Below are positions 45,892 through 55,431 of a stretch of DNA of 64,000 bases, in pieces. Positions within the stretch are counted from its first letter, which is position 1. Each line of letters opens with the position of its first letter. Both the position numbers and the translations under genes were made by a program. This DNA comes from an uncultured Bacteroidales bacterium (GTDB lineage: Bacteria > Bacteroidota > Bacteroidia > Bacteroidales > Paludibacteraceae): assembly GCA_946414805.1 (NCBI GenBank), contig CAMKPZ010000004.1, positions 62,001-126,000 on the forward strand, given 5' to 3'. The notes under the pieces were generated by a model. That model was not told the origin of the DNA. It saw only the letters and a program-made list of their open reading frames with translations, and did no database searches.

Positions 45892-46702
45892 ACGCCACCA
45901 CGGATGCGCCCACGATAGCGCAGTAGATAGCGAACCAGAACAGACGCTGGCGGCGTACTATCTCCAGCATGAACCGGCATGCCAGACCGCCGACCACAAA
46001 AGCGGAAACGAACCCTACTATACCCGGTACTACGCCTATGGACGGGTTTCCCGCCATCGGGACCGTCTCCGGCCGGAATAACAGATCCTTGCCGTCCAGC
46101 AGCGCTTTGCCCAAGATAGGAATCAGCACCATCAGGAACGAGTATTGGGCCACGCGCTCTTTCTTCACGCCGCACAACAGACCGGTAGCGATCGTGGATC
46201 CCGACCGGCTCAGACCCGGCAGTACGGCACATGCCTGCGCCAGACCGATGAGAACAGCATCTATGTAACGGATATCATGTCCCGTGCCCTGACGGCGTTT
46301 CTGCAGCCATTCGCTCAGACCCAGCAACAGCGCTGTGACCAGCAGACAGACACCCACCAGTAGCAACCCTTCGCCGAAAACAGCCTCCACTTCGTCCTGA
46401 AAGAACATGCCGACAATAAAAACAGGGATCGTTCCTACCAGGATCTTGGCTACATAATCCTTTTCGGCATTCCATTGCAGGGTGGTGAATGTACCTTTGA
46501 ACAACTGCGCCACTTCGCGCCAGAGCACAACGACCGTCGCCAGCGCAGTAGCCATATGCAGCAACACGGTCATTGCCAGCGGCTCCTGCATCTGAATACC
46601 CATAATGTCCTCCGCTATCAGAATATGACCGGACGACGAAACCGGCAGGAACTCGGTCAGCCCCTGTACGATACCTAATATCAATGCTTCAAACCAACTC
46701 AT
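45866..46702 (-). CDS. uppP: undecaprenyl-diphosphatase UppP (BacA type)
   Basis: 278 residues, multispanning. Motifs GLTEFLPVSSSGHI near the N-terminus and VLPGLSRSGSTIATGL in the middle mark the active site. Recycles the lipid carrier for peptidoglycan and surface glycans at the inner membrane. Overlaps DUF3098 by 4 bases and truB by 26. Confidence 0.97.
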   Translation of the reverse strand: MSWFEALILGIVQGLTEFLPVSSSGHILIAEDIMGIQMQEPLAMTVLLHMATALATVVVLWREVAQLFKGTFTTLQWNAEKDYVAKILVGTIPVFIVGMFFQDEVEAVFGEGLLLVGVCLLVTALLLGLSEWLQKRRQGTGHDIRYIDAVLIGLAQACAVLPGLSRSGSTIATGLLCGVKKERVAQYSFLMVLIPILGKALLDGKDLLFRPETVPMAGNPSIGVVPGIVGFVSAFVVGGLACRFMLEIVRRQRLFWFAIYCAIVGASVVACELIEMAG

Positions 46703-46941
46703 TTCTTCTTAGGACGGAATAGGATGGCAAATAGCATGAATACAAATCCGAAGAGAGAGATCATCGGTCCCACCGTGATGCGGCGGGTGGAGAAAATATC
46801 CGGATTATATTCCTCTCCGGAAGGGGCGCCGGCCATCAGCGCAAAACCGACGATGATGATGATAAACGAAACCGCTATCAGAATGAGGTTCAGTTTGGAT
46901 AAGGATTGTTTCATAATTGTCAAATTAATCAATGCTGTCAA
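46699..46941 (-). CDS. DUF3098 small membrane protein
   Basis: 80 residues with two membrane segments (LNLILIAVSFIIIIVGFALM and MISLFGFVFMLFAIL) around a loop with EEYNPDIFSTRRITVGP, the DUF3098 signature. Found between ftsX and uppP in many Bacteroidota. Role unknown; overlaps both neighbours by 4 bases. Confidence 0.92.
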   Translation of the reverse strand: MTALINLTIMKQSLSKLNLILIAVSFIIIIVGFALMAGAPSGEEYNPDIFSTRRITVGPMISLFGFVFMLFAILFRPKKK

Positions 46942-47798
46942 ATCTCGTACAGCGAATTATTGTCCATGCGGATATATCTGCCGGTAGCGATCAGGGAGGC
47001 AAAGAGCGTGATCAGCACGCCGGAGACCAACACCACCGTGGAGACGAAAGCGATATTCTGCCATGTGAGGGCGAAGAGCAATACGCCTAATTTCGCATAC
47101 GCATAATAGACTACGCCGCTCAGCACCAGCAGTGCCGTTATGCCCGATAAGAATCCCATCAGCATATTCCGCATCACAAACGGACGGCGCGTCACCCATG
47201 ATGTCGCCCCCACCAGCGTCATCGTATTGATGATAAAGCGCTGGGCGTAGATCTGCAGACGGATGGTATTGACGATCAGCACCATGGACACCAGCAGCAG
47301 CACAAGCGCCACAGCCAGCAGAATCCAGGTGATATGGTGTACGTTGCTGGTCATCATATCCGCCAGATCGCGGGGATATATCACCTCCCGCACACAGGGC
47401 TGCGCCTCCAGCTGCGCTGCTATCACAGCCAGACTGTCCGGATGGCTGTAAGCATCCGTCGGATGGATCTCATAACTCGCCGAAAGCGGATTATAGCCCA
47501 GGAAAGCCGTGGGGTCTTCGCCTAACGAACGGATATGCTCCTCCAATGCCTGTTCAGCGGAGATATAGGTATAACTGCTGTAACGGGAAGGACGATTCAG
47601 CAGCGCCTCCAGTTGGGCGCACTGCGCGCTGTCCGCTTCTTGCGCCAGCACCGCTGTCACGGTCATATTCTCGCGCATGCGCGTAACAAGCGCTCCTGCA
47701 GACAGCAGGAGCACACATTCCAAGCCGATCAGGCAGAGCACCAGGGATACACTGACGGCGGAAATAAAGTAGGAATTTCTAAAACGGTGTTTACGCAT
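46938..47798 (-). CDS. ftsX: cell division protein FtsX
   Basis: 286 residues: one N-terminal membrane segment, a periplasmic domain (about 45-165, including YTYISAEQALEEH) and three C-terminal segments. FtsX with FtsE controls peptidoglycan hydrolases at division. Its ATG directly follows the gldN stop (TAAATG), so division and secretion genes may share one mRNA. No ftsE lies in the window. Confidence 0.92.
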   Translation of the reverse strand: MRKHRFRNSYFISAVSVSLVLCLIGLECVLLLSAGALVTRMRENMTVTAVLAQEADSAQCAQLEALLNRPSRYSSYTYISAEQALEEHIRSLGEDPTAFLGYNPLSASYEIHPTDAYSHPDSLAVIAAQLEAQPCVREVIYPRDLADMMTSNVHHITWILLAVALVLLLVSMVLIVNTIRLQIYAQRFIINTMTLVGATSWVTRRPFVMRNMLMGFLSGITALLVLSGVVYYAYAKLGVLLFALTWQNIAFVSTVVLVSGVLITLFASLIATGRYIRMDNNSLYEI

Positions 47799-48746
47799 TT
47801 AGTATTCCCATAGATCTTGTTCAAAATTAAGCAACTCCGTAGCGATACGCTCCTGCTCTTTCTGGATTCCGCCATGCGTGGTCTCGTAATCCGGAATCCA
47901 GCGGTTGTACATGTTACCCTCTCCTAAGATATAGGAAGTGAACAGACGCTTCTCGAAGAAATCATCATAGGTCACGCGCTTCGTCTCGTTGCGGCTCGGG
48001 ATGGCATCCGCCATTGCATTGTATGGACGCAACTGGTCGTACGGGATCCAGAACATGATCGATTCGTGCACAGATTTCATCACCTGGGTTGAATCGGTTG
48101 TCTCGATCTTGTCCGCCGACAGCGGAGCGATAGCCATGATCTTCGTATGCAAACGGGAAGTGTGCTTGTCGAAGAACACCACCTCCTGGATGAGGTATTT
48201 GATCTGGTTCCTCGCGATCGCAGAGAAGGCTTGCTCGTTCTTGCTCAACTCGTCGGTAACGCTATCCCAGTGGATCAGCATCTCGTCGGAACAACATACC
48301 TCATAGTGCATCGGGTTATCCGTATAGTCCTCGCCTGCAAGATCCTGGAAGATGGCCTTCGGCACTTCTCTCCGCGGAATGATCTGCTCTTCGGAGAAAT
48401 CCGGTTTGATCGTATTACCCTTCTCGTATACCGGCATACCGTCGACCATGGCATCCGCGATCACAAGCAGCAGATTCCTGTAGTTGGGATCATCCGCTCT
48501 CGTCGGGAAATACAACTGGAAGTTCTGCTTGTAACGCATGTCGATGATTCTGTATACGACGCGGCTCCAGATAATATCATCGATACGGTGATCCACCATC
48601 ACAATAGTATCGTGTGCCGGTGAGAACTCCGAAGTCTTGAAGCGCGCAACGCCTAATTCGTTGTAGAACGACGTCACATTATGCTGCGCCTGAACAGCGA
48701 AAGCACCCAATACAAAACATGCAATAATACTAAGTCTTTTTATCAT
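47799..48746 (-). CDS. gldN: T9SS ring protein GldN/PorN
   Basis: 315 residues with a signal peptide (MIKRLSIIACFVLGAFAVQA). The body (FSPAHDTIVMVDHRIDDIIWSRVVYRIIDMR, then MFWIPYDQLRPYNAMADAIP, split here for length) matches GldN. With GldK it forms the periplasmic ring of the type IX secretion system. It is 8 bases after gldM and contiguous with ftsX. Confidence 0.94.
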   Translation of the reverse strand: MIKRLSIIACFVLGAFAVQAQHNVTSFYNELGVARFKTSEFSPAHDTIVMVDHRIDDIIWSRVVYRIIDMRYKQNFQLYFPTRADDPNYRNLLLVIADAMVDGMPVYEKGNTIKPDFSEEQIIPRREVPKAIFQDLAGEDYTDNPMHYEVCCSDEMLIHWDSVTDELSKNEQAFSAIARNQIKYLIQEVVFFDKHTSRLHTKIMAIAPLSADKIETTDSTQVMKSVHESIMFWIPYDQLRPYNAMADAIPSRNETKRVTYDDFFEKRLFTSYILGEGNMYNRWIPDYETTHGGIQKEQERIATELLNFEQDLWEY

Positions 48747-48754
48747 AACCTCTA

Positions 48755-50308
48755 TTATTTTAATTCAAGTGGGAACGGCGGCAGAGTCGAAATCGAAGTT
48801 CCGCCCTTCGGTCTGACCTTGATATCCACCAGGTTGATCACAGTACCTCCGTCCAGGTTCTTGATTCGCTTCAGCTGGTCTGCGGAGAACTGGTTACCCT
48901 TGGAGTCCGTCACCATACCGCTGATACGTGCTCTGAAGCTTACGACCTCGAAGGACAGCTGCAGCGCCACATCAGGACCGTAACCTGCGTCAATATATGC
49001 CTGCGGACTGGTCATCACGCTACGGGCAACCGGTTTGGAGCCGTCATAGGTGTTCTTATCCATTTTGAAGAATGCACGCGGTTTCGGCAGATCCAGTACC
49101 TTGTACACCTCGTCGCCCATCTTCTGCATCTTGCCGTCAAACTCAGCCATAACAGAGATGGTCACCTGCTTGGCGCCTTCTCCCGGCTTGATGATCCAGT
49201 AACCGCCCTCTTTGCGTGCCGGTGCGCCGGAGACAGACACCTTGATCTTGCTCTCATCGGAGATACCCGGTACGGAGATCGAGAACTTGTTCGGATAATC
49301 GCGGTACATGATCGTCAGATCCTTGTTGGAGATCGTCATATTCGGGGGCGTAACGGTATAGTCGCTCGTGAACGGCAGTTTGGTCATCTCGCCTGTAGCC
49401 GGATCCGGGAAGGAGATCCAACCCGAGAATTTCTTCAATCCTTCGCCCGATGCCGTCACCTCATATACACCTTGATCATTAATACGGTTACCCTCCACAT
49501 AGTACTCCGGAGTCTGCGTAGAGTCGATAGCCGCCATGATGATCTTTGCCGAATACTTGCTGCCGCGGATCACGGTTCTGGAACTCGGGATCACGTATGC
49601 GCTCATTTTGTTCACACGCATATCGCCTGCGTCAGTACGGCCCATCAGATAGTGAATCATCTCGTTCTGGGCATTACGCACATCGTTCTGCAGTTTCGTC
49701 ATCAGCGTCACGGCTGCACCCGAAGGCATGTCATGGAACATCTGATCCTCCCATGAAATCATCTTGTCTCCCTGCTCCTGCTTGTCGCTTACATCAAAAG
49801 TGATATTAAACTCCTCTGCACGCGCCGGATCCAGTGCGGTCAGGTACTCGCGGTATTCTACCAGCATGTTTTTCAACACCGTTGCGGGAAAGCCGTTCTT
49901 CTCCGAGAGTGCATACTGCGTCGTTGCGTCACGGTTGTCATTTCCCTGGATCACACGCGCCTCCGGATCGGCTTTCTTGGCTCCATCCGTCTGCACGGCG
50001 ATGTGGTATTTGAAATCTTGTATATAATTGAACAAGCTGTCTGAACGCTGTGTCAACTCGGCTGCTTTGTCATACCATTCGCCGTTCTTCTGCGGGTTGT
50101 CGTCACGCATCGCACGGAACTGAGCCATCATCTGGTTATTACTGGTCTCAGTGGTTGACAGAGTCGAGTGCAAGCTGTCATCCACCAGCTTGAACGCTTT
50201 CAGGACATCAGTACTTACGTTCAACGCCAACATGGCGGTGAGCACCAGGTACATCATGCCTATCATTCGTTGTCTCGGGGTTTCCGGACAGTTTTTTGCT
50301 CCACCCAT
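48755..50308 (-). CDS. gldM: T9SS motor protein GldM/PorM
   Basis: 517 residues. Opens GGAKNCPETPRQRMIGMMYL followed by the single membrane span (about 14-32), then a long helical and Ig-like periplasmic part. GldM and GldL form the proton-driven motor that energises type IX secretion. Length and N-terminus are typical. Gap to gldL 40 bases. Confidence 0.96.
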   Translation of the reverse strand: MGGAKNCPETPRQRMIGMMYLVLTAMLALNVSTDVLKAFKLVDDSLHSTLSTTETSNNQMMAQFRAMRDDNPQKNGEWYDKAAELTQRSDSLFNYIQDFKYHIAVQTDGAKKADPEARVIQGNDNRDATTQYALSEKNGFPATVLKNMLVEYREYLTALDPARAEEFNITFDVSDKQEQGDKMISWEDQMFHDMPSGAAVTLMTKLQNDVRNAQNEMIHYLMGRTDAGDMRVNKMSAYVIPSSRTVIRGSKYSAKIIMAAIDSTQTPEYYVEGNRINDQGVYEVTASGEGLKKFSGWISFPDPATGEMTKLPFTSDYTVTPPNMTISNKDLTIMYRDYPNKFSISVPGISDESKIKVSVSGAPARKEGGYWIIKPGEGAKQVTISVMAEFDGKMQKMGDEVYKVLDLPKPRAFFKMDKNTYDGSKPVARSVMTSPQAYIDAGYGPDVALQLSFEVVSFRARISGMVTDSKGNQFSADQLKRIKNLDGGTVINLVDIKVRPKGGTSISTLPPFPLELK

Positions 50309-50348
50309 TGCTGAATGTTTTTAATGTGTTTGTACTAACCGTTATTGA

Positions 50349-51263
50349 TTATGCCAGGGCATTAAGCATGTTGCCGTAGATGCCGTTCAGGTCTGCCACC
50401 TGCTTCTGCAACTGCTTTGCGCCGGTTGCGAATGCCAGTTGTGCTTCGGCTGCCTCTTTGGCTGCAGAAGCGGCACCCTTCTGTGCCTCTACCTGGGCGT
50501 TGACTGCCTGTAACTGCAATTCATATACCGAGTTCAGCGAAGCCAGTTTCTTGCCTACTTCCTCTACACTCGATTTATAAGCCTTCGTCTCCTCTGCTAC
50601 GTTAGCCACATCGCTGCTGATAGCGGCGTAGTTCTGTGCCAGACCGGCGGTTGCGTTCGCATACGCCTCGGTGGCTGCCTCGGCTGCTGCCAGCTTCTCG
50701 TTCAGCTTGACACCCGTCTGGGCCACTTTGCCCAGTTCTGCAAACTGCGTAGCGGTCTTTGCCAGATCAGAGATACCCTCTTTCAGCGCCTTCAGATCCT
50801 CGTCTTTCAGAGTCGGAACCTTTGCCGTTCCTGCGCCGCCCTCAACGGTAATGCCTCCGGATACAGGAGCAGCAGCGGGAGCGGTAGCAAATCCGGCTGC
50901 GGTCACAGGAGCACCTGCCGTGCCTGCGCCCAACAGAGTAGGACGGGCCTGCTTGGATTTCTCTTCCAGCAATTCCGGCTTCGTTCCGTATTCCAGCAAC
51001 TGCGGGAACACATTCTCCCAGTGGAACTCGGGATGCGGATGATCCAGCGCTCCGATGATAAACAGGAATGCCTCGGTAAACATACCCAGCATCAGCACCT
51101 GACTAGCGCCCGGCCAGTGCAAAATCTTGAACAACGCACCGATAATTACGACCGATGCACCCACCGAATATACGATGTTTACAATGTTTTTACCTTGGTA
51201 TGATTCATACCAGTGCATAAATCTTGCCCAAAGGCCTTTCTTTGCTGCGTTTTCTGTAGCCAT
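50349..51263 (-). CDS. gldL: T9SS motor protein GldL/PorL
   Basis: 304 residues with two close membrane helices (IVNIVYSVGASVVIIGALFK and VLMLGMFTEAFLFIIGAL) and a buried charged residue between, as in the motor stator. GALDHPHPEFHWENVFPQL follows, then an Ala-rich cytoplasmic coiled coil. Inner-membrane partner of GldM. Confidence 0.96.
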   Translation of the reverse strand: MATENAAKKGLWARFMHWYESYQGKNIVNIVYSVGASVVIIGALFKILHWPGASQVLMLGMFTEAFLFIIGALDHPHPEFHWENVFPQLLEYGTKPELLEEKSKQARPTLLGAGTAGAPVTAAGFATAPAAAPVSGGITVEGGAGTAKVPTLKDEDLKALKEGISDLAKTATQFAELGKVAQTGVKLNEKLAAAEAATEAYANATAGLAQNYAAISSDVANVAEETKAYKSSVEEVGKKLASLNSVYELQLQAVNAQVEAQKGAASAAKEAAEAQLAFATGAKQLQKQVADLNGIYGNMLNALA

Positions 51264-51300
51264 AGTTGTATTTTGTTTTAGTAGATTAGTTCGTTATTGA

Positions 51301-52647
51301 TTAATCGCCGATATAAGCGCGTACGCAACGGAATCCGATGTACGGCCGGCTCTCATATTGATATTCGTATGTGCGTACGCCGCACTGCATGAAATAGCTG
51401 ATATCCTTCCAGCTTCCGCCTTTCACCACCTTGCGTTTCAAGATGTCCGGATCGGCTTTGCGGGCCATATAGCTGAAATCCGGATTCAGGTCATGGATAC
51501 GTGCGTTAGCTGCGGTATTGAAGGCCGAGTTGGTCCACTCCGCCACGTTACCCGCCATGTCGTACAGACCGAAATCGTTCGGACGGAACTGCGCTACGCG
51601 CATCGTCGTTGTTCCCGTATCATCGCTGTATGCTCCGCGGAAAGGCTTGAAGTTCGCGAAGAAGCAGCCCTTCGAGTCACGGGCGTAGTTACCGCCCCAC
51701 GGGTACATAGCCATCTTACGGCCGCCGCGTGCAGCATACTCCCATTGCGCCTCCGTCGGCAGACGGTACTCATTCGCCTCTATAGCCGAATAGCTGTTGA
51801 ATAATTTGGTACGCCAGTTACAGAATGCGTGCGCCTGCTCCCAGGTCACACCCACTACCGGGTACTCTGCATAACCCGGGTGCTTGAAATACATCTTCAG
51901 CAACGGGTCGTTATATGCGAATTGGAAATCACGCGCCCAAACCAAGGTATCCGGATAAACGCAGATGATCTTCTCCGTCAGCAGATCGCTCGGTTCGCGT
52001 AACGGGCGGTAGATCGTCGAATCCTTGATCTCTCCGTTATCGTTCACCCAGAAGGTATCTACGCGGGCTGTTGCTCCGGGAGGATAGGTACTCGTCGCCA
52101 CATCGAATTTGTTACGTTGCGGCAGCGCCTCGTCCATATTCACCCAACTGTAGCGGTAGTGCAGATAGTTGGTCTTCAGACCTCCGTTCGGGAAGAACAT
52201 CGGTGCCAGCGCATCTGCGACATCCTCTTCTTTGCTCTTCCAGGGCACTTTTCTCGCCCAGTTCAGTTGGAAATGCTCCTCGTCGAAATCCTCGTCGCGG
52301 GGCTGGATCGCATAATCCGTCAGTCCGGCTGCCACCAGATTGGTCAGCGCGATCGAGTCGCGTACCCAGTTCACGAACTGGTGATACTCGTTGTTGGTAA
52401 TCTCCGTCTCGTCCATCCAGAACGCATCAACCGTTACCATCACGATGTTGTCCGGCTGCTCGAATACGGCAGACTGGGTGTTCGCACCCATCATGAAGGA
52501 CCCCTTCTTGATAAACAACATTCCGTAAGGATTGGCCTCCTTGAAATTGGTTGACTTGTATGCGCCTACAAGTTCACCCGCCGGTTTGTTGCAACCAATC
52601 ATCGTCAATGCTAATACGATCAACGGTAAAATCTTCGTTACTTTCAT
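51301..52647 (-). CDS. gldK: T9SS lipoprotein GldK/PorK
   Basis: 448 residues. Lipoprotein signal (LIVLALTMIGC) then a formylglycine-generating-enzyme-like fold: GSFMMGANTQ, WMDETEITNNEYHQF, YRLPTEAQWEYAARGG, VAEWTNSAF, VVKGGSWKD. GldK is the outer-membrane-linked half of the T9SS ring with GldN; the enzyme fold is a scaffold here. Position between porP and gldL is the standard order. Confidence 0.97.
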   Translation of the reverse strand: MKVTKILPLIVLALTMIGCNKPAGELVGAYKSTNFKEANPYGMLFIKKGSFMMGANTQSAVFEQPDNIVMVTVDAFWMDETEITNNEYHQFVNWVRDSIALTNLVAAGLTDYAIQPRDEDFDEEHFQLNWARKVPWKSKEEDVADALAPMFFPNGGLKTNYLHYRYSWVNMDEALPQRNKFDVATSTYPPGATARVDTFWVNDNGEIKDSTIYRPLREPSDLLTEKIICVYPDTLVWARDFQFAYNDPLLKMYFKHPGYAEYPVVGVTWEQAHAFCNWRTKLFNSYSAIEANEYRLPTEAQWEYAARGGRKMAMYPWGGNYARDSKGCFFANFKPFRGAYSDDTGTTTMRVAQFRPNDFGLYDMAGNVAEWTNSAFNTAANARIHDLNPDFSYMARKADPDILKRKVVKGGSWKDISYFMQCGVRTYEYQYESRPYIGFRCVRAYIGD

Positions 52648-52702
52648 ATTGATTATTAATCGATTAATTTCTCTAATTACTGTATACCTTATATTATATA
52701 TA

Positions 52703-53668
52703 TTATAGGTACCTGACAGACTTGTATTTGTTTGTCCGCTTCGGCTTCAATATATCAAATCCGTAGGCGAGATATATCTCGTGGCTGCCGTAGCTCTCCA
52801 GCAGCAGTTTGTTGGTCGGCAATTCGCAACTGTAGCCCAACTGCAGTCCGGAAATGATATCGACTCCCAGCAGGATATTGACGCTTCCCGCGATACGGTA
52901 GCCCAATCCCCAGCGGTACCGGTCCTTGTAGTCGCACATCAGCGTCAGGTTCACATCCCAGCTTGCGAAATCGCTCATCACCATTGCGCTCGGCGTCAGT
53001 ACCCATTCCCGGTAGTTCTTCAGCCGGAAATGATAACCTCCCGTCACGTACATTGTCCCTGCGAGGGTCACTATCTGCTGCGCGCCGCTTGTGCCGTCGC
53101 TCCAGTCGATCTGAGGACGCGTCACATGGCTGTAACTCGCGCCTACCCACCACACCGGAGTACTGTAATACACGCCCGCACTCATGTCAAATTTCATTCC
53201 GGATTTGCTACCCGTCGGCAGCACCGGATCGTCCGTCTTGTGATAATCGTCACCCATCTTGCTCAGGTTGATCGAATCACCCTTGAACCCCACGTTCACA
53301 AAACCCAGATCTACGCCCACGCCCAGATAACCTTTTCCCAATTTCTGGCGGTAGGCATATTGCGCATAGAGCGATTGCGTCGTGAACAGACCGTACCGGT
53401 CATTCAGAAACCGCACTCCGGCTCCGTGGCTCGTTTTGCCGATCACGAACGGCGAACAGAACGAGAACCATGTGCTCATCGGGGCATTGGCGATATCCAC
53501 ATACTGCATCCGGTGCACGCCTGCCGCCTTCATCAATCCCCCTTCGCCTACCGCGGCAGGGTTATACGCCGTCGGCATATACATATATTGCCCCATTTGA
53601 GGGTCGAACTGCGCACTCGCAGTCACCATAGCCGTCAGGCCCAACAATAGAACAATATATCGTTTCAA
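52703..53668 (-). CDS. porP: PorP/SprF-type T9SS membrane protein
   Basis: 321 residues: signal peptide (MKRYIVLLLGLTAMVTASAQ), then FDPQMGQYMYMPTAYNPAAVGEGG, whose YNPA is a family hallmark, split as needed, and a 14-strand-type barrel ending in SHEIYLAYGFDILKPKR. PorP binds the T9SS machinery at the outer membrane. Directly upstream of gldK as in Porphyromonas. Its leader holds seven 7-base repeats (53680-53728). Confidence 0.94.
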   Translation of the reverse strand: MKRYIVLLLGLTAMVTASAQFDPQMGQYMYMPTAYNPAAVGEGGLMKAAGVHRMQYVDIANAPMSTWFSFCSPFVIGKTSHGAGVRFLNDRYGLFTTQSLYAQYAYRQKLGKGYLGVGVDLGFVNVGFKGDSINLSKMGDDYHKTDDPVLPTGSKSGMKFDMSAGVYYSTPVWWVGASYSHVTRPQIDWSDGTSGAQQIVTLAGTMYVTGGYHFRLKNYREWVLTPSAMVMSDFASWDVNLTLMCDYKDRYRWGLGYRIAGSVNILLGVDIISGLQLGYSCELPTNKLLLESYGSHEIYLAYGFDILKPKRTNKYKSVRYL

Positions 53669-53679
53669 TTTTCAATACT

Positions 53680-53728
53680 TTTTGTCTTCTGTCTTTCGTC
53701 TTTCGACTTTCGACTTTTGTCTTTCGAC
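53680..53728 (-). repeat. seven 7-base tandem units in the porP leader
   Basis: Read on the minus strand: GTCGAAA, GACAAAA, GTCGAAA, GTCGAAA, GACGAAA, GACAGAA, GACAAAA. It fills nearly the whole 64-base gap between the DUF2795 gene and porP, ending 11 bases before the porP ATG. It is purine-rich and A-rich, the type of leader favoured by Bacteroidota ribosomes. Confidence 0.75.
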
Positions 53729-53732
53729 TAAT

Positions 53733-53960
53733 TCAATACTCTTCTTCGTCGAAGAAGAAATCTTCGTCCTGAGTAGGATAATCCGGCCAGATATCCAAGA
53801 TACTCTCATACTGATCCTCGTCGTCGCCCTCCAACTCCTGCAAATTCTCGATCACCTCAGAGGGAGCCCCTATACGATTGGCATAATCCAGCAACTCATC
53901 TTTGGTAGCCGGCCAGGGCGCGTCCTCTAATTTCGAAGCCAATTCAAGTGTCCAATACAT
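53733..53960 (-). CDS. DUF2795 small acidic protein
   Basis: 75 residues. MYWTLELASKLEDAPWPATK and the following DELLDYANRIGAP segment match DUF2795; the C-terminus is very acidic (DEDFFFDEEEY). Cytoplasmic, role unknown. First gene of the T9SS transcript, 50 bases after the predicted start site. Confidence 0.9.
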   Translation of the reverse strand: MYWTLELASKLEDAPWPATKDELLDYANRIGAPSEVIENLQELEGDDEDQYESILDIWPDYPTQDEDFFFDEEEY

Positions 53961-54016
53961 AGTTAATTACAATAACAAATAGACCCAATATGGGCATAGT
54001 CTTTCAAAATATCGTG

Positions 54017-54048
54017 CAAAAGTAGTAAAAACTTTCGATTTATGCAAA
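54017..54048 (-). promoter_or_regulatory. promoter of the DUF2795-T9SS-polA gene run
   Basis: Minus strand: TTTG (54048-54045), 20-base spacer, TACTTTTG (54024-54017). I see no other consensus promoter between here and 41 kb, so this may drive all or most of the run. Confidence 0.8.
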
Positions 54049-54076
54049 TATTTTTCTGAATATTTTACATTTTTTG

Positions 54077-54601
54077 TCAATTTTTACTCCATTCCGCTTC
54101 TTTTTCACCGTTTTTACAAGCGATGTAACGCGCCAATACGTATAAATAATCACTCAGGCGGTTGATAAACCGGAGCTCCGGACCATCCGCTTTTGCGGCG
54201 GTCATGCATCGCTCCGCGCGACGGCAGACAGTGCGGCAGATATGGCATCTGCAAACCGCCTCCGTTCCCGCCGGAAGCAGAAAAGCATGCTGCTTGGGCA
54301 CCTCCGCCTGCATCGCGTCAATCCACCCCTCTATCCGCTGCACATCGCTTTCCGCGATCCACTCGCCCGGAGCCTCGCTCAGAGCCGCCCCCAGATTAAA
54401 GAGTCTGTTCTGTACGGCCGCCAACCGCGCGTCTGTCTCCGTCCGCCATCCGCCGTCCGGCAGGGCGCAACGCAGTGCTCCGATCCAGCTATTCAACTCA
54501 TCCACAGTACCATACGCCTCTATCCGCGTATCGGTCTTCGTCACCCGCTGACCGTTCGCCAGCGAGGTCTCGCCTCTGTCTCCTGTTTTGGTATAAATCA
54601 T
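54077..54601 (-). CDS. cob(I)alamin adenosyltransferase, PduO type
   Basis: 174 residues. MIYTKTGDRGETSLANGQRV, EAYGTVDELNSWIG, the helix with RCHICRTVCRRAERC and FINRLSDYLYVLARYIA fit the ATP:cob(I)alamin adenosyltransferase family, which makes coenzyme B12 for enzymes such as methylmalonyl-CoA mutase. Overlaps the methyltransferase gene upstream by 4 bases. Confidence 0.94.
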   Translation of the reverse strand: MIYTKTGDRGETSLANGQRVTKTDTRIEAYGTVDELNSWIGALRCALPDGGWRTETDARLAAVQNRLFNLGAALSEAPGEWIAESDVQRIEGWIDAMQAEVPKQHAFLLPAGTEAVCRCHICRTVCRRAERCMTAAKADGPELRFINRLSDYLYVLARYIACKNGEKEAEWSKN

Positions 54602-55404
54602 AGTCTCACCCTGTAATGTCTCTTCAGATAATGCGGGTCCACGAACAGCAGTCCTGCGTCATACACATCGATGCCGGTCGTCACGCGGGGGGCGGTCAGC
54701 AACTCTTTCCAGGCCTGCTCCATCTGCGCCGAATAGTGGATATCGTCGATCACGATCACGCCTCTCTCCGCCATCCGCGGCAACAGATATTCCACATAGC
54801 GTTTCGTCGCCGCGTAGGTGTGGTTGGCGTCCACATAGGCGACATCCAGCGGTTCGCGCGCGTGTATAAATAAGGTGTCGTCTATCGGACCCTCTATCCA
54901 TTCGATATTCTCCAGCTTCAGCGCCCTCCATACGCCTTGTGCTATGCGCAGGATCTCGCCGCTTCCCTCCATCGTCATCACCCTGTTCCGGCTGTTGGCC
55001 GACGCCAGATATGCGGTTGTCACCCCCAGAGAGGTGCCCAGCTCCAGGATCTCCAGCGGTCTCTTCTCCTGTTCGCCCATGAAGCACAGGATCCGGAACA
55101 GCATCTGTCCGACTGCCGGACGCTCCAGATGGGTCTTGGCGATGGCGGATATGCGCCGTCGCACATGCTTCCCTTCCGGCGAACCGCCCGAGCCGTAATC
55201 CACCGCCTCTATCTCGTCGTCGCACGCCTTCAGCAGCTCTCTCCTGCGCTCGATATCCGCGAAACAGTAATACGCATTGCGGTCGCGCAGGATCAGGCTC
55301 ACCAACGCAAAGAGATAAGGCGAATGAATGCCCTCTCCGGTCGTATTCCATGCCGTCAGGCAGTGGCGGATATACGCCCATACGCGGTGTAAACGGTCGC
55401 TCAT
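54598..55404 (-). CDS. class I SAM-dependent methyltransferase
   Basis: 268 residues. AdoMet motif I is LEILELGTSLGVTTAYLA; TMEGSGEILRIA (motif II acid), VAYVDANHTYAATKRYVEYL and RGVIVIDDIHYS resemble O-methyltransferases that bind a metal. The N-terminal part (NTTGEGIHSPYLFALVSLIL) is conserved among Bacteroidota relatives. Substrate unknown. Its promoter interleaves with that of the divergent gene at 55484. Confidence 0.85.
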   Translation of the reverse strand: MSDRLHRVWAYIRHCLTAWNTTGEGIHSPYLFALVSLILRDRNAYYCFADIERRRELLKACDDEIEAVDYGSGGSPEGKHVRRRISAIAKTHLERPAVGQMLFRILCFMGEQEKRPLEILELGTSLGVTTAYLASANSRNRVMTMEGSGEILRIAQGVWRALKLENIEWIEGPIDDTLFIHAREPLDVAYVDANHTYAATKRYVEYLLPRMAERGVIVIDDIHYSAQMEQAWKELLTAPRVTTGIDVYDAGLLFVDPHYLKRHYRVRL

Positions 55405-55431
55405 AGTGTTTCTTTTTTGTCAAAAGGCGTG

